A stretch of 64,000 nucleotides of DNA, taken from Chryseobacterium sp. KLBC 52. GTDB lineage: Bacteria; Bacteroidota; Bacteroidia; Flavobacteriales; Weeksellaceae. Location of the stretch: NCBI RefSeq assembly GCF_003347605.1, contig NZ_QDFZ01000005.1:124001-188000 (forward strand), read 5' to 3'. Positions within the stretch are counted from its first letter, which is position 1, and each line of letters begins with the position of its first letter. Made by a program: the position numbers and the translations under genes. Under the pieces are notes generated by a model that was not told where the DNA came from, did not search any database, and saw only the letters and a list, made by a program, of their open reading frames with translations. Shown piece after piece: positions 27,470-36,257 of the stretch.

Positions 27470-27991
27470 ATGTCATCGATCATTATCAATACATCCAGCG
27501 AAAAAGACCTCGAAATACTTCAAAATATTGGTATACAAACCTTCACTGAAACGTTTGCAGAAGATAATACTGAAGAGGCTATGAAAAAGTATCTGGAAGA
27601 AAGCTTTAATACTGAAAAGATAAAATCAGAGTTGAATAATCCTGGTTCATTTTTCTATATTGCCTGGGAAGAAGACAATCCGGTTGGTTACCTGAAAGTC
27701 AATGCCGGAAAAGCACAGACAGAACTTCAGGATGAGAGCAGCCTGGAAATTGAAAGAATCTATGTAAAGAAAAGTCATCATGGAAAAAAAGTAGGGCAGC
27801 TTCTTTATAATCAATCTCTGGAAACTGCTAAGCAGCTTGGTAAATCATACTTATGGCTTGGAGTTTGGGAAAGAAACCTGAGAGCTTTACAATTTTACAA
27901 AAAGAATGGATTCGTTGAGTTTGATAAGCATATTTTCAGACTGGGGGAAGAAGAACAGACGGATCTGATGATGAAAAAAATACTGGATTAA
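27470..27991 (+). CDS. GNAT family N-acetyltransferase
   Basis: The 173-residue acyltransferase has the acetyl-CoA-binding segment IYVKKSHHGKKVGQLLYNQ in the middle and the C-terminal motif B region NLRALQFYKKNGF, as in small protein- or metabolite-modifying GNAT enzymes of the PhiN/PaiA type. Substrate is unknown. It lies 9 bp after the S41 gene and is probably co-transcribed with it. Confidence 0.86.
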   Translation: MSSIIINTSSEKDLEILQNIGIQTFTETFAEDNTEEAMKKYLEESFNTEKIKSELNNPGSFFYIAWEEDNPVGYLKVNAGKAQTELQDESSLEIERIYVKKSHHGKKVGQLLYNQSLETAKQLGKSYLWLGVWERNLRALQFYKKNGFVEFDKHIFRLGEEEQTDLMMKKILD

Positions 27992-28068
27992 ACCTTTTTA
28001 ACCACAGATGACACAAATTTTCACAGATGATTATGTAATACAATTCTTTATACCTTCTACATACTAAA

Positions 28069-28650
28069 ATGAACCATTCAGAATTTATAAAGCAGATTAA
28101 TCAGTATTATCCTTTATCCGAAGAAACAATTAAAGATTTACTGGATATCTGTACAGAAGAGTACTACCGCAAAAATGATCTTCTGCTGGAATCCGGTTCT
28201 ATGGCCAGATATTATTACTTTCTGCGGTCGGGACTGATAGGGTATTATACCGTGGATGATGACGGAAATAATATCTATAAAATCTTCTTTGAAGAAAACA
28301 GCTTCGTAGCTTCCACAGCAGCCATTATTAAAAATGAACCCAGCGATTTCAATATCATAGCACTGGAAGACTGCTCAGTGATACAATACCCTGCCAAAGC
28401 CTACCGTGAATTACTTGAAAAGCATCATGACCTGGCTCTTTTTCACCTCTGTTACCTGGAAAAAAACTGGGTAGTGAAAAAAGAACCATTGGAAGTCTCC
28501 CTGAAATACGAAACTGCAAAAAAACGATATTTACAGTTACTGGAAACCCCGTCTTTATATAACAGACTGAAACAGCATCACATTGCTTCTTATCTTGGAA
28601 TAACACCTACACAATTAAGCCGGATCAAAAAGGAAATAAATACTGATTAA
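28069..28650 (+). CDS. Crp/Fnr family transcriptional regulator
   Basis: The 193-residue regulator has an N-terminal cNMP-binding-like domain and the compact C-terminal helix HIASYLGITPTQLSRIKKE typical of Bacteroidota. Here the recognition helix has T-Q-L-S-R, lacking the glutamate of the protein at 14593-15177, so a different DNA site is expected. It is monocistronic. Target and signal are unknown. Confidence 0.87.
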   Translation: MNHSEFIKQINQYYPLSEETIKDLLDICTEEYYRKNDLLLESGSMARYYYFLRSGLIGYYTVDDDGNNIYKIFFEENSFVASTAAIIKNEPSDFNIIALEDCSVIQYPAKAYRELLEKHHDLALFHLCYLEKNWVVKKEPLEVSLKYETAKKRYLQLLETPSLYNRLKQHHIASYLGITPTQLSRIKKEINTD

Positions 28651-28772
28651 ATTTTTCAGATATTTTTAAGCATCAGCTATTAAATGATTTATTTCATGTT
28701 ACTGGGATATATTTTAATATTATGTTAACTTTGTAGTATATCACAAATAAGAGATATAAATAAATCCAAATC

Positions 28773-29750
28773 ATGAAACTACACCACACGTATTTTTATC
28801 ATCCTGAGTTGGTAGAAAATAATGCTGCTGTTATTGAGCACTTTGAACTCCAGGAAATTTCAATGCAAAAAATCCAGAATGCTTTAGGCAGGGAAGTCCG
28901 TTTTATTGTTCCTGAGAATTCTTTTGAAACTTCACTTTCCATGGGAATAAAAGCTGCAAGAGGAGTTCTTCATGAAAGTAATATTTCTATTCTCGATATC
29001 GATATTATTATTTTTGTGAGCAGCTCTCCCGAGCATCATATTCCTTGTGATGCTATCCATATCCATCATGCATTGGAGGGAAAACCTGATACTATGTGTT
29101 ATGATATTAACGCCAACTGTATTGGAGGGTTTATCGCACTGGATCAGGTATCAAAATACTTAAAAGAAGCCGGCACAGGAACAAATGCTTTAGTCGTTTG
29201 TGCTGAAAAATTTTCAACGATATTAGATCCTGATAATCCTACGACAGCTTTTGGTTTTTCAGATTCTGCTTTTGCCTTCATTGTAGAAAATGATGGGGAT
29301 TCTGCCTCAGGATTAATAGATGTATTGTATTATACAGACAGCAGCTTTTGCAATACCGTACTGTATCCGCCTAAAGGAAGGTCGGAGCATCGTCATGGTG
29401 ATCTAGCAACCTGGGACCGTATTTTTGACGGAATGGGAAGTGTCAATTTTGCGGTGGATAATATCAGACAGTTTTTAAAACGGAATCAGATCAACCTGGA
29501 ACAGATTGATTTGTTTTTATTTTCACAATTTTCCATAAAGAATATCAATATGATCCAGGGTTATTTTCAGCTGCCAGAGGAAAAAATTCCTTTTTACTCT
29601 AAAGAACTGGGATATACCGGAGCTTCCAGTCCATTTTTAGCTTTACACAAATATCAAAAAGAAGTAAAGCGTTTGAAAAAAGGAGATTATATTCTCATAT
29701 GGACGCTGGGAACAGGTTATCAGGCAGGGTTAATGCTTTGGAGATACTAA
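28773..29750 (+). CDS. KAS III (FabH)-like protein lacking the usual His and Asn catalytic residues
   Basis: This 325-residue thiolase-fold protein follows the FabH plan. The nucleophile Cys116 sits in YDINANCIGG, and GFSDSAFAFI and a C-terminal GDYILIWTLGTGYQAG are present. At the place of the FabH HQAN motif it has SQFS (251-254), and where GNTSAAS is expected it has GYTGASS (280-286). The Cys-His-Asn triad is therefore reduced to the cysteine. Such proteins may transfer acyl groups rather than condense malonyl-ACP. A -7 element TAACTTTG is at 28726-28733. No ACP or fatty-acid gene adjoins it; the nearest ACP gene is 11 kb away in the siderophore operon. Confidence 0.8.
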   Translation: MKLHHTYFYHPELVENNAAVIEHFELQEISMQKIQNALGREVRFIVPENSFETSLSMGIKAARGVLHESNISILDIDIIIFVSSSPEHHIPCDAIHIHHALEGKPDTMCYDINANCIGGFIALDQVSKYLKEAGTGTNALVVCAEKFSTILDPDNPTTAFGFSDSAFAFIVENDGDSASGLIDVLYYTDSSFCNTVLYPPKGRSEHRHGDLATWDRIFDGMGSVNFAVDNIRQFLKRNQINLEQIDLFLFSQFSIKNINMIQGYFQLPEEKIPFYSKELGYTGASSPFLALHKYQKEVKRLKKGDYILIWTLGTGYQAGLMLWRY

Positions 29751-29802
29751 TGATCACCATTTTGCAAATTGATCCCATAGTATTAAAACAAAATAAATTA
29801 AC

Positions 29803-29830
29803 AAAAGCTTCAACATATGTTGAGGCTTTT
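29803..29830 (+). terminator. Terminator of the KAS III-like gene
   Basis: The hairpin AAAAGC-TTCAACA/TGTTGA-GGCTTTT (29803-29830) lies 53 bp past the stop and is followed by a T-rich stretch. Confidence 0.6.
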
Positions 29831-29932
29831 TCTCTTTTTCTGACGCAATTTTGCGCTGTCATAAAATCATTGGTACACTATATGTTTTACAATAAGAAAC
29901 CTGTGATCATCATTAATTAAACATTTCTCAAC

Positions 29933-30745
29933 ATGAAGAAGCTTATCAACATTGTATTTGTACTGACGGCATGTATTCAGTTATCAGCACAAAAAATTAT
30001 TCATCAGGAAATTTTCAGTCCGAAAATGAATAAAAAGATCAAAACAGTGATCATTACCCCAAATCTTCAGCCTAATACCACCTATCCATCAGTTTATATC
30101 CTTCATGGTTTCAGTGGAAATCCGGACAGAATTATTAAGCAGGATATTCCGGATCTGGTAAAAAAAGCACAGGAACTGAAAACAATCTATGTGCTTCCGG
30201 ATGGGAATTACAGTTCATGGTATGTAGACAGTCCAATCGTTAAAGACTCACAATATCAAACCTTTATCGGAAAAGAACTGGTTGAATTTATTGATAAAAA
30301 TTATCCAGTGAAAGCAGAGAAAAAATTCCGCGGTATTTTGGGATGGAGTATGGGAGGCTATGGGGCAACCAATATCGGAGTGACTTATAATAAAACATTT
30401 GGTATTGTAGGAAGTTCCTGTGGAGCGTTGGATTTTAACTCTTTCGGAGAAGGCTATCAGAAATACATGGTGAATAAAGTTTTGGGACCACTAGAATCTA
30501 TCAATCCTAATTTCCTTACTGACAATAAAGTAAAATTGATGGCAGGAGCAGGACAGCAATATATTTTTGATTGTGGTACAGATGATACCCAAATGATCAA
30601 TATGAACCGTAATTTTCATAAAAAGCTGACTGAAATGAAGGTCCAGCATCTCTACACAGAATCTTTAGGCGGGCACGTTCCGGAATACTGGAGCAGATCA
30701 TTATCGGAGCAATTGTCTTTGTTTGACAGGTTTTTTAAACAATGA
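29933..30745 (+). CDS. Secreted alpha/beta hydrolase, FrmB/esterase-D-like
   Basis: The 270-residue protein has a signal peptide (MKKLINIVFVLTACIQLSAQ, residues 1-20). It has an esterase-D fold: YILHGFSG for the oxyanion region, nucleophile Ser139 in GWSMGGYGA, an aspartate in FDCGTDD, and the histidine in GGHVPEYW. Related proteins are secreted carbohydrate or ferulate esterases and S-formylglutathione hydrolases; the signal peptide favours an extracytoplasmic esterase. Single gene. Confidence 0.86.
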   Translation: MKKLINIVFVLTACIQLSAQKIIHQEIFSPKMNKKIKTVIITPNLQPNTTYPSVYILHGFSGNPDRIIKQDIPDLVKKAQELKTIYVLPDGNYSSWYVDSPIVKDSQYQTFIGKELVEFIDKNYPVKAEKKFRGILGWSMGGYGATNIGVTYNKTFGIVGSSCGALDFNSFGEGYQKYMVNKVLGPLESINPNFLTDNKVKLMAGAGQQYIFDCGTDDTQMINMNRNFHKKLTEMKVQHLYTESLGGHVPEYWSRSLSEQLSLFDRFFKQ

Positions 30746-30755
30746 ACCCTTTTTT

Positions 30756-30910
30756 AAGTTTCGGCTAAAGCCATTTTGAATTTATATTTAATTATTAAAC
30801 GGGCTAAAGCCCGTTCCTATTAAATATTGATTAGTTTTTATATCAATAGAAGCGGGCTTTAGCCCGCTTGTTTTTTATTGTTAGTGTAATATTGGCTTTA
30901 GCCGAAACTT
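30756..30910. repeat. Nested 155-bp palindromic repeat element
   Basis: The outer arms 30756-30773 and 30893-30910 are exact 18-bp complements (AAGTTTCGGCTAAAGCCA). The inner arms 30800-30821 and 30845-30866 carry CGGGCTAAAGCCCG with TTCCTATT/AATAGAAG flanks. A half copy is at 9394-9458. There is no coding capacity. It fills most of the 291-bp gap between the esterase gene and the reverse-strand dioxygenase gene. Confidence 0.8.
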
Positions 30911-30921
30911 AATACCCCTAT

Positions 30922-30954
30922 ATCCTTGTCAAGGTTTAAAACCTTGACAAGGAT
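30922..30954. terminator. Palindrome with CCTTGTCAAGG core, two-way terminator
   Basis: Arms 30922-30937 and 30939-30954 are exact 16-bp complements around one A, and nearly identical to the palindrome at 1885-1919. It lies between convergent genes. Confidence 0.6.
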
Positions 30955-31036
30955 TAACCAGAAAAAATCCTTTTTGAGCCATGCCCAAAAAGGATTTCAA
31001 TTGATTGATGTTCAAAAATGCTAACTAAACTGCATT

Positions 31037-32134
31037 TTAAAAATGTTGAAAGTTTTTACCCAAATGTTCCTCTATCACAAAGAACGGATCTTCTGTAAGC
31101 GTGTGTGCTCTCATATCAATAAGGCTCACTTTACTCATCATACGAAGCATAATTCTTCTCTCGCACGGATGTTCTATTCCGTCAATATTTCTTACTCCCG
31201 CACGGAAAGCTGATCTTCCATGAGCACATAAATGATTATTAACCAGAATAACATCTCCTGCCTGAGGTGTGAATCCTGAATAAATCAAATGTCTGGCTTC
31301 TTCCCAGAACTCATGCAGTGTACTTTGGGCTTCTTCTGATTGTCTTATACTGGAATTGAAAAGTTGTTCTGCAGCATCAAACCTCATAAACGGAAGGCTG
31401 TAATTCCCATACAATACAGAATCTAATGTCTCTTCTTCATTTTCTCCTGTTTCCAGATTGGCATCTTTCGGAATTTTATAAATAGGCTCAAAAAGAGGTC
31501 TGTAATTGTCCCCGATAGACTCATGAGAACGGATAGAATAAAGGGTAGAAGGAACCTGTTCCTCATTTCTGACATACATAAAGCTTAAAAAGTCAGCCTG
31601 ATGTTTCAGAAAAGCGTCTTCCGTATGGACATATAAATCTGTAGAAGATCCTGATCCTGTCTGTGTTTCCTTCATTTTTTCGTCAGGAATAATGGCATGG
31701 ATCAGTCCGCCGCCCTTACGTTGTGAATAATATTGTACAGGTTTTGAAGGAAGTGCCCCATGGATAAGTGCACATGCAAAACCATATAAATTAAATTTTG
31801 AATAATCTGCCGCCTGCCAATTGGGAGGGGTAGAGCCTATATCCTCCTGATCGATATCCATTAATCCTGTAAAGATCAGGGCACCATACTGATTTTTTGA
31901 AAAGTCACTTGCAAAATCAGCCGCTATGTTTAAAATTCTCTCCGGTAAGAAATAAGACGCCAGCTGATGTACATGCTTTATAAAATCACGGTTTTCATAA
32001 TTGTCATACTTTTTCTGAAGATGCAATGCCGCATCTTTTATCATTCTTCTTTCCTGAGAGGTGACTTCTATGACCGTAGGAAGCAGTTTTACCGCTGTTA
32101 AACAGTCTTTATCTAAAATTTCTGTAGAATTCAT
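31037..32134 (-). CDS. Fe(II)/2-oxoglutarate dioxygenase, TauD/clavaminate-synthase-like (possible amino-acid hydroxylase)
   Basis: The 365-residue enzyme has the metal facial triad H170-T-E172 in YVHTEDAF and a distal histidine near 305 (NNHLCAHGRSAF). Arginines for 2-oxoglutarate follow (CERRIMLRM, about 325-331). The H-x-E form and overall plan fit the clavaminate synthase/lysine dioxygenase (KDO)/arginine hydroxylase group, members of which hydroxylate free lysine in flavobacteria. It is divergent from the siderophore operon across a 216-bp gap, so it may hydroxylate the lysine or diamine building block. The substrate is inference. Confidence 0.85.
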   Translation of the reverse strand: MNSTEILDKDCLTAVKLLPTVIEVTSQERRMIKDAALHLQKKYDNYENRDFIKHVHQLASYFLPERILNIAADFASDFSKNQYGALIFTGLMDIDQEDIGSTPPNWQAADYSKFNLYGFACALIHGALPSKPVQYYSQRKGGGLIHAIIPDEKMKETQTGSGSSTDLYVHTEDAFLKHQADFLSFMYVRNEEQVPSTLYSIRSHESIGDNYRPLFEPIYKIPKDANLETGENEEETLDSVLYGNYSLPFMRFDAAEQLFNSSIRQSEEAQSTLHEFWEEARHLIYSGFTPQAGDVILVNNHLCAHGRSAFRAGVRNIDGIEHPCERRIMLRMMSKVSLIDMRAHTLTEDPFFVIEEHLGKNFQHF

Positions 32135-32350
32135 TAAAAAAAATTTGGTGTTAAGTAATAATTTTTATCTTTGTTTTTAATTATTCTAAATAACAATAGC
32201 TGGTTCAAATTTAGTAATAATTACGTAATCACCAAATAAAATATAATAAAAAATGCAAAATTTAAAAACCTGACTATCAGATATATATAATCGCATATCA
32301 AAAAAACCATAACAACTCACAGATTTAAAAAATCACATTACAAAACTTTT
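32135..32350 (+). promoter_or_regulatory. Divergent promoter region of the siderophore operon
   Basis: This AT-rich gap has TATCTTTG at 32166-32173 facing the operon, giving a leader of about 170 nt. GTAAT-A-ATTAC at 32214-32224 is an inverted repeat. Iron control is expected for such an operon, but I cannot point to a convincing Fur box. ATTCTAAATAA at 32183-32193 could be half of one. Confidence 0.4.
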
Positions 32351-33877
32351 ATGAACAACAATTTAATATCCCTAGAAGAGCTCGCAAGTACAACTGCACC
32401 CCACATTTCGGGGAATTTTGGGAATATTTTTCATCCTGACAATTATGATCATTATCGTAATGCTGTCAACAGTACTTTAGACCTGGTTCAGGAATTTCTT
32501 TACAGAAACAACAAACCTTTCAGTGGTATCGAAGCCAAAACAATGAAAGGAATGGTACAACAGATAGACCTTAATCAAAAACTTTCCAATTATAATGAGC
32601 TTCTGGCAGAAGTAGATGATATTTATGTGAAACATGCCACAGCTTTTCACCTTCCACAATATGTAGCTCACCTTAACTGTCCTGTAGTAATCCCGGCATT
32701 GGCAGGAGAAATTCTTGTAAGTGCCATCAATTCTTCACAGGATACTTATGATCAGAGTGCCGGAGGAACTTTTATGGAAAGAAAACTGATCGATTGGACT
32801 GCCGGTCAGATCGGATATAATACGAATGAAAGCGACGGTGTTTTCACCGCAGGAGGCTCACAGAGTAATCTGATGGGATTGGTCATGATGCGTGACTGTT
32901 TTTCTCAGAAAAGATATAACCACAATATTAAAATGGATGGTCTGCCAGCGGAGGCAAGCCGTTTCAGAATATTTGTTTCAGATAAATCTCACTTCAGCAA
33001 TCTGAAAAATGCGTCTATTATGGGGCTGGGTGAGAAAAGTATCGTTAAAGTTCCTACTGATGACCGTTTCCGTATGGATATTTCTCTTTTGAAAAAATAC
33101 ATCAAGAGAGAAGAACAATTAGGAAATATTCCAATTGGAATTGTTGCTACCGCCGGAACCACAGACTTTGGAAATATTGATCCACTGGATGATATCGCGA
33201 ATATTGCAGAACAATATAACATCTGGATGCACGTAGATGCCGCCTATGGTTGTGCTTTATTATTAAGTGAAAAGTACCGTGATCTGATCAATGGTATTGA
33301 AAGAGCAGACTCTGTAACGATTGATTACCACAAATCATTCTTCCAGCCGATCAGCAGCAGCGCTTTTATTGTTAAAAACAAAAAAGAACTGTTGATTCTT
33401 AAACATCACGCCGATTATCTGAATCCGAAAGAAATGGACGAAGAGGAAATTCCGGCACAGATCAATAAATCCATTACGCAAAGTACCCGAAGATTTGATG
33501 CTTTAAAACTTTGGTTTACCATAAGAATGATGGGGAAAGAACAGTTGGCAGAATATACAGACACGGTGATTGATCTTACCAAAGATGCAGCCGCAATGAT
33601 TACGGAAGATGCAGATTTTGAACTTCTTTCTGATTCTGACTTAAGTGTTCTTGTTTTCAGATATATCAATCCGGAAATCAGTGATCTGAATGCGCTGAAT
33701 CAGTACATCAAGATGAAACTGTTCTACAGCGGGGAAATCCTTGTTGCAAGTACCAAAGTGGATGGAAACTTCTATCTGAAGTTTACTTTCCTGAATCCGA
33801 TTACGACTACGGAAGACATTCATCAAATTCTCACCACAATCAAAAATCATGGAAAAGACTTTAATTCAGAAAAATAG
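32351..33877 (+). CDS. PLP-dependent amino acid decarboxylase (DesA/RhbB-like), first siderophore gene
   Basis: The 508-residue group II decarboxylase has HVDAAYG at 294-300 (Asp296 binds the PLP ring nitrogen) and TIDYHKSFFQP, with Lys328 as the PLP Schiff-base residue. It supplies the diamine of the siderophore. No diaminobutyrate aminotransferase lies nearby (as would be needed for 1,3-diaminopropane), so lysine to cadaverine is the more likely reaction, as with DesA. The downstream IucD-type enzyme then hydroxylates the amine. The gene overlaps the next by 29 bp. Confidence 0.85.
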   Translation: MNNNLISLEELASTTAPHISGNFGNIFHPDNYDHYRNAVNSTLDLVQEFLYRNNKPFSGIEAKTMKGMVQQIDLNQKLSNYNELLAEVDDIYVKHATAFHLPQYVAHLNCPVVIPALAGEILVSAINSSQDTYDQSAGGTFMERKLIDWTAGQIGYNTNESDGVFTAGGSQSNLMGLVMMRDCFSQKRYNHNIKMDGLPAEASRFRIFVSDKSHFSNLKNASIMGLGEKSIVKVPTDDRFRMDISLLKKYIKREEQLGNIPIGIVATAGTTDFGNIDPLDDIANIAEQYNIWMHVDAAYGCALLLSEKYRDLINGIERADSVTIDYHKSFFQPISSSAFIVKNKKELLILKHHADYLNPKEMDEEEIPAQINKSITQSTRRFDALKLWFTIRMMGKEQLAEYTDTVIDLTKDAAAMITEDADFELLSDSDLSVLVFRYINPEISDLNALNQYIKMKLFYSGEILVASTKVDGNFYLKFTFLNPITTTEDIHQILTTIKNHGKDFNSEK

Positions 33878-36257
33878 AACGGGAGAAAAAGCCAGAGAAA
33901 TTACTTTCAGAATTCTGTTGAACGGAATGCTGAGAGAACTGGGAAACGGAAAATTCTATCAGGGCGTTCCGAAATATGATCTTCTTACAGCAAAGGCTCT
34001 TCGGAACAGTGATTATTCATTGTTTATGAGATTTGAAATGAAGAAAAGCGGACTGTTTTTATTTGCTCCGGTTTCCTATCGTTCCGAAACTCTTTTTCAT
34101 GAATACGGACCTGTTTTGTGGGCGGTAGATCATCAAAATCAGGAAGTTTTTGAAGTGAATGATCAAAAGCTTACTGAGCTGGTTTACAAAGAACTTTCTG
34201 AGACTACCAACGAAACGGGTTTCAGAAATTTTGTGGAAAGAATTCAAAGCAGCTTAAGAAATCTGGAACTGACAACAGAAGCGTGTCTCCAGGATGATCA
34301 GCTTTTAACTTATTCTTTTCTTGAATCTGAGCAAATGCTTCCGGCAGGACACAATCTGCATCCTTTCACCAAATCAAGAATGGGATTCTCTGAGGAAGAA
34401 CAGCTATTGTACGGTCCTGAATTCGGGAAAGGATTTCAGCTGGATTATTTCCTGATTCATAAAGACTGCATCACGGAAAAGTCACTTCCAGGAATTTCAG
34501 CAAAAGAAATCTTCGAAAAATGGACTTCTTTACCGGAAAGCTACGATTTTGAAAACATCAATGATTTTTATATAGTTCCATGCCATCCATGGGAGGCACA
34601 GTATCTTTTATCAACAGCAGAATATCCTGAAATGCTGGGTTCCGGGAAAATTATTCACATCGGACCTTTGGGAGAGGATTTTTATGCAACATCTTCTATA
34701 AGAACGGTATACAATCCGGATTTCAGCTGGATGTTGAAATTTTCTCTGCATGTTTTAATGACAGGCTCTGTAAGAACGAACAGCTTAAAAGATCTCAACA
34801 GAGGATATGCTTCCGCAATATGGTGGCAGCATCAAAAAACTTCATTTGAACAAGATTTCCCGAATTTTAAATTATTACTGGAACCATCCACGTTAAGCGT
34901 TCATTATGAAGGAAAGAATATGGATAGTCTGAATATACTGCTTCGCGAAAATCCTTTTTCAAATGAAGATAAAGTCATTCTCTTAGCAAGACTTTGCCAG
35001 GATGAATCTACAGATGGTTTCAATTTTACAACGCACTTCTTTAAAAATGTTTCCAATCAATTAGGAGTAGATGCAGAAAAAGCAGCGATTATCTGGTTTG
35101 AAAAGTATGTAAATCTATTGCTTTCTCCTTTAAACAGATTGTACAATCAATTAGGCATGGCTCCTGAAGTTCATCAGCAGAATCTGCTTGTACAGCTGGA
35201 TAATCAATTGCTTCCTCAATCTATTTATGTGAGAGACGGACAAGGTTATTTAATCAAAGACAGTTTTAAAGAAAAATATGAGTCTCTGATCAAAGATTAT
35301 CCTGAAATAGAAGATCTTTTCATCAGAGATGAGCGTCTTCTGGACATTATTTCTCATCATCTTTTGGTAAGTAATCTGAGTGCATTGATTGCTTCAATAG
35401 GCAAAACAGGATTGGTGAAAGAAAGAAGATTAATCCATATTCTGTACAGAGAGTTTGAAAATCTTCACGAAACTGAACCTTCATCATTAACGGAGTATGC
35501 TTTGAATCAAAGATATTGGGCAGTAAAATCAAACCTTCAGTCGGCGGTTGCTGATGTAGACGGCGGCGTGAATGCTTCTTCAATTTCATATGCTAAAGTT
35601 CCGAATCTTCTTCACAAACATTTCTTCTCGGATCAGCTAATCAATCCACAGGGAACAGAAGTTTTCTTTAAAAGATACTTCCAGAAAGAAGACGTAACCA
35701 TGAGTATGCGTCCTATAGATCTTGAAAACGACCTTGAAATGCTTCATGAATGGTTCAACCGTGAACATGCCGTAAAAATTTGGCAGATGAACTGGCCCAT
35801 TGATGAGCTGGAAACGTACTACAGACTAATGCTTCCAAGTGATGAAGCGCACAGTTATATCATCGCAGGAAACGATGAACCTTCTTGTAATATTGAGGTG
35901 TATTGGGCTTGCAGAGATATCGTAGGCGATTATTACGAAGTGCTGCCTACCGATTACGGAACGCACCAGTTCATTGCACCTATTGATCCTAAAAAGAAAT
36001 TTGTATCTCCATCCACCCAATCTATGGTTGACTATGTTTTTGCACAGCCACAGGTAGGAAAAATGGTAGGAGAAGGGTCTGTAGACTCTCTTGCGTCTAT
36101 GATGAACAAAGCTCATGTAGGCTTCAAAGTAGATAAAGTAATAGAAATGCCTCATAAAAAAGCCAATCTGAACTTCTGTTACAGAGAATGGTACTGGGAA
36201 AAATTTCCACAGAATAAAGAGGTACAAATCACCACAAACATCACAAAAAATGACTAA
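33849..36257 (+). CDS. Fused NIS siderophore synthetase (IucA/IucC) and GNAT acyltransferase
   Basis: The protein has 802 residues. The first 600 or so form an IucA/IucC NIS synthetase with the PCHPWEAQ motif near 242-250 and the TSSIRTVYNPDF ATP-binding region. From about residue 615 a complete IucB/AlcB-type GNAT domain follows (starting MSMRPIDLENDLEML, then HEWFNREHAVKIWQM). The acyltransferase would acylate the N-hydroxylated diamine, and the synthetase would join it to a carboxylate such as citrate or succinate. In aerobactin these are separate proteins. It overlaps both neighbours (29 and 8 bp). Confidence 0.9.
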   Translation: MEKTLIQKNRTGEKAREITFRILLNGMLRELGNGKFYQGVPKYDLLTAKALRNSDYSLFMRFEMKKSGLFLFAPVSYRSETLFHEYGPVLWAVDHQNQEVFEVNDQKLTELVYKELSETTNETGFRNFVERIQSSLRNLELTTEACLQDDQLLTYSFLESEQMLPAGHNLHPFTKSRMGFSEEEQLLYGPEFGKGFQLDYFLIHKDCITEKSLPGISAKEIFEKWTSLPESYDFENINDFYIVPCHPWEAQYLLSTAEYPEMLGSGKIIHIGPLGEDFYATSSIRTVYNPDFSWMLKFSLHVLMTGSVRTNSLKDLNRGYASAIWWQHQKTSFEQDFPNFKLLLEPSTLSVHYEGKNMDSLNILLRENPFSNEDKVILLARLCQDESTDGFNFTTHFFKNVSNQLGVDAEKAAIIWFEKYVNLLLSPLNRLYNQLGMAPEVHQQNLLVQLDNQLLPQSIYVRDGQGYLIKDSFKEKYESLIKDYPEIEDLFIRDERLLDIISHHLLVSNLSALIASIGKTGLVKERRLIHILYREFENLHETEPSSLTEYALNQRYWAVKSNLQSAVADVDGGVNASSISYAKVPNLLHKHFFSDQLINPQGTEVFFKRYFQKEDVTMSMRPIDLENDLEMLHEWFNREHAVKIWQMNWPIDELETYYRLMLPSDEAHSYIIAGNDEPSCNIEVYWACRDIVGDYYEVLPTDYGTHQFIAPIDPKKKFVSPSTQSMVDYVFAQPQVGKMVGEGSVDSLASMMNKAHVGFKVDKVIEMPHKKANLNFCYREWYWEKFPQNKEVQITTNITKND

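Noticed and set aside
32166..32224. Fur box for the siderophore operon
   Set aside because: Only a half site (ATTCTAAATAA, 32183-32193) and a short GTAAT/ATTAC dyad are seen. Neither gives a full Fur palindrome, so no Fur site is called.
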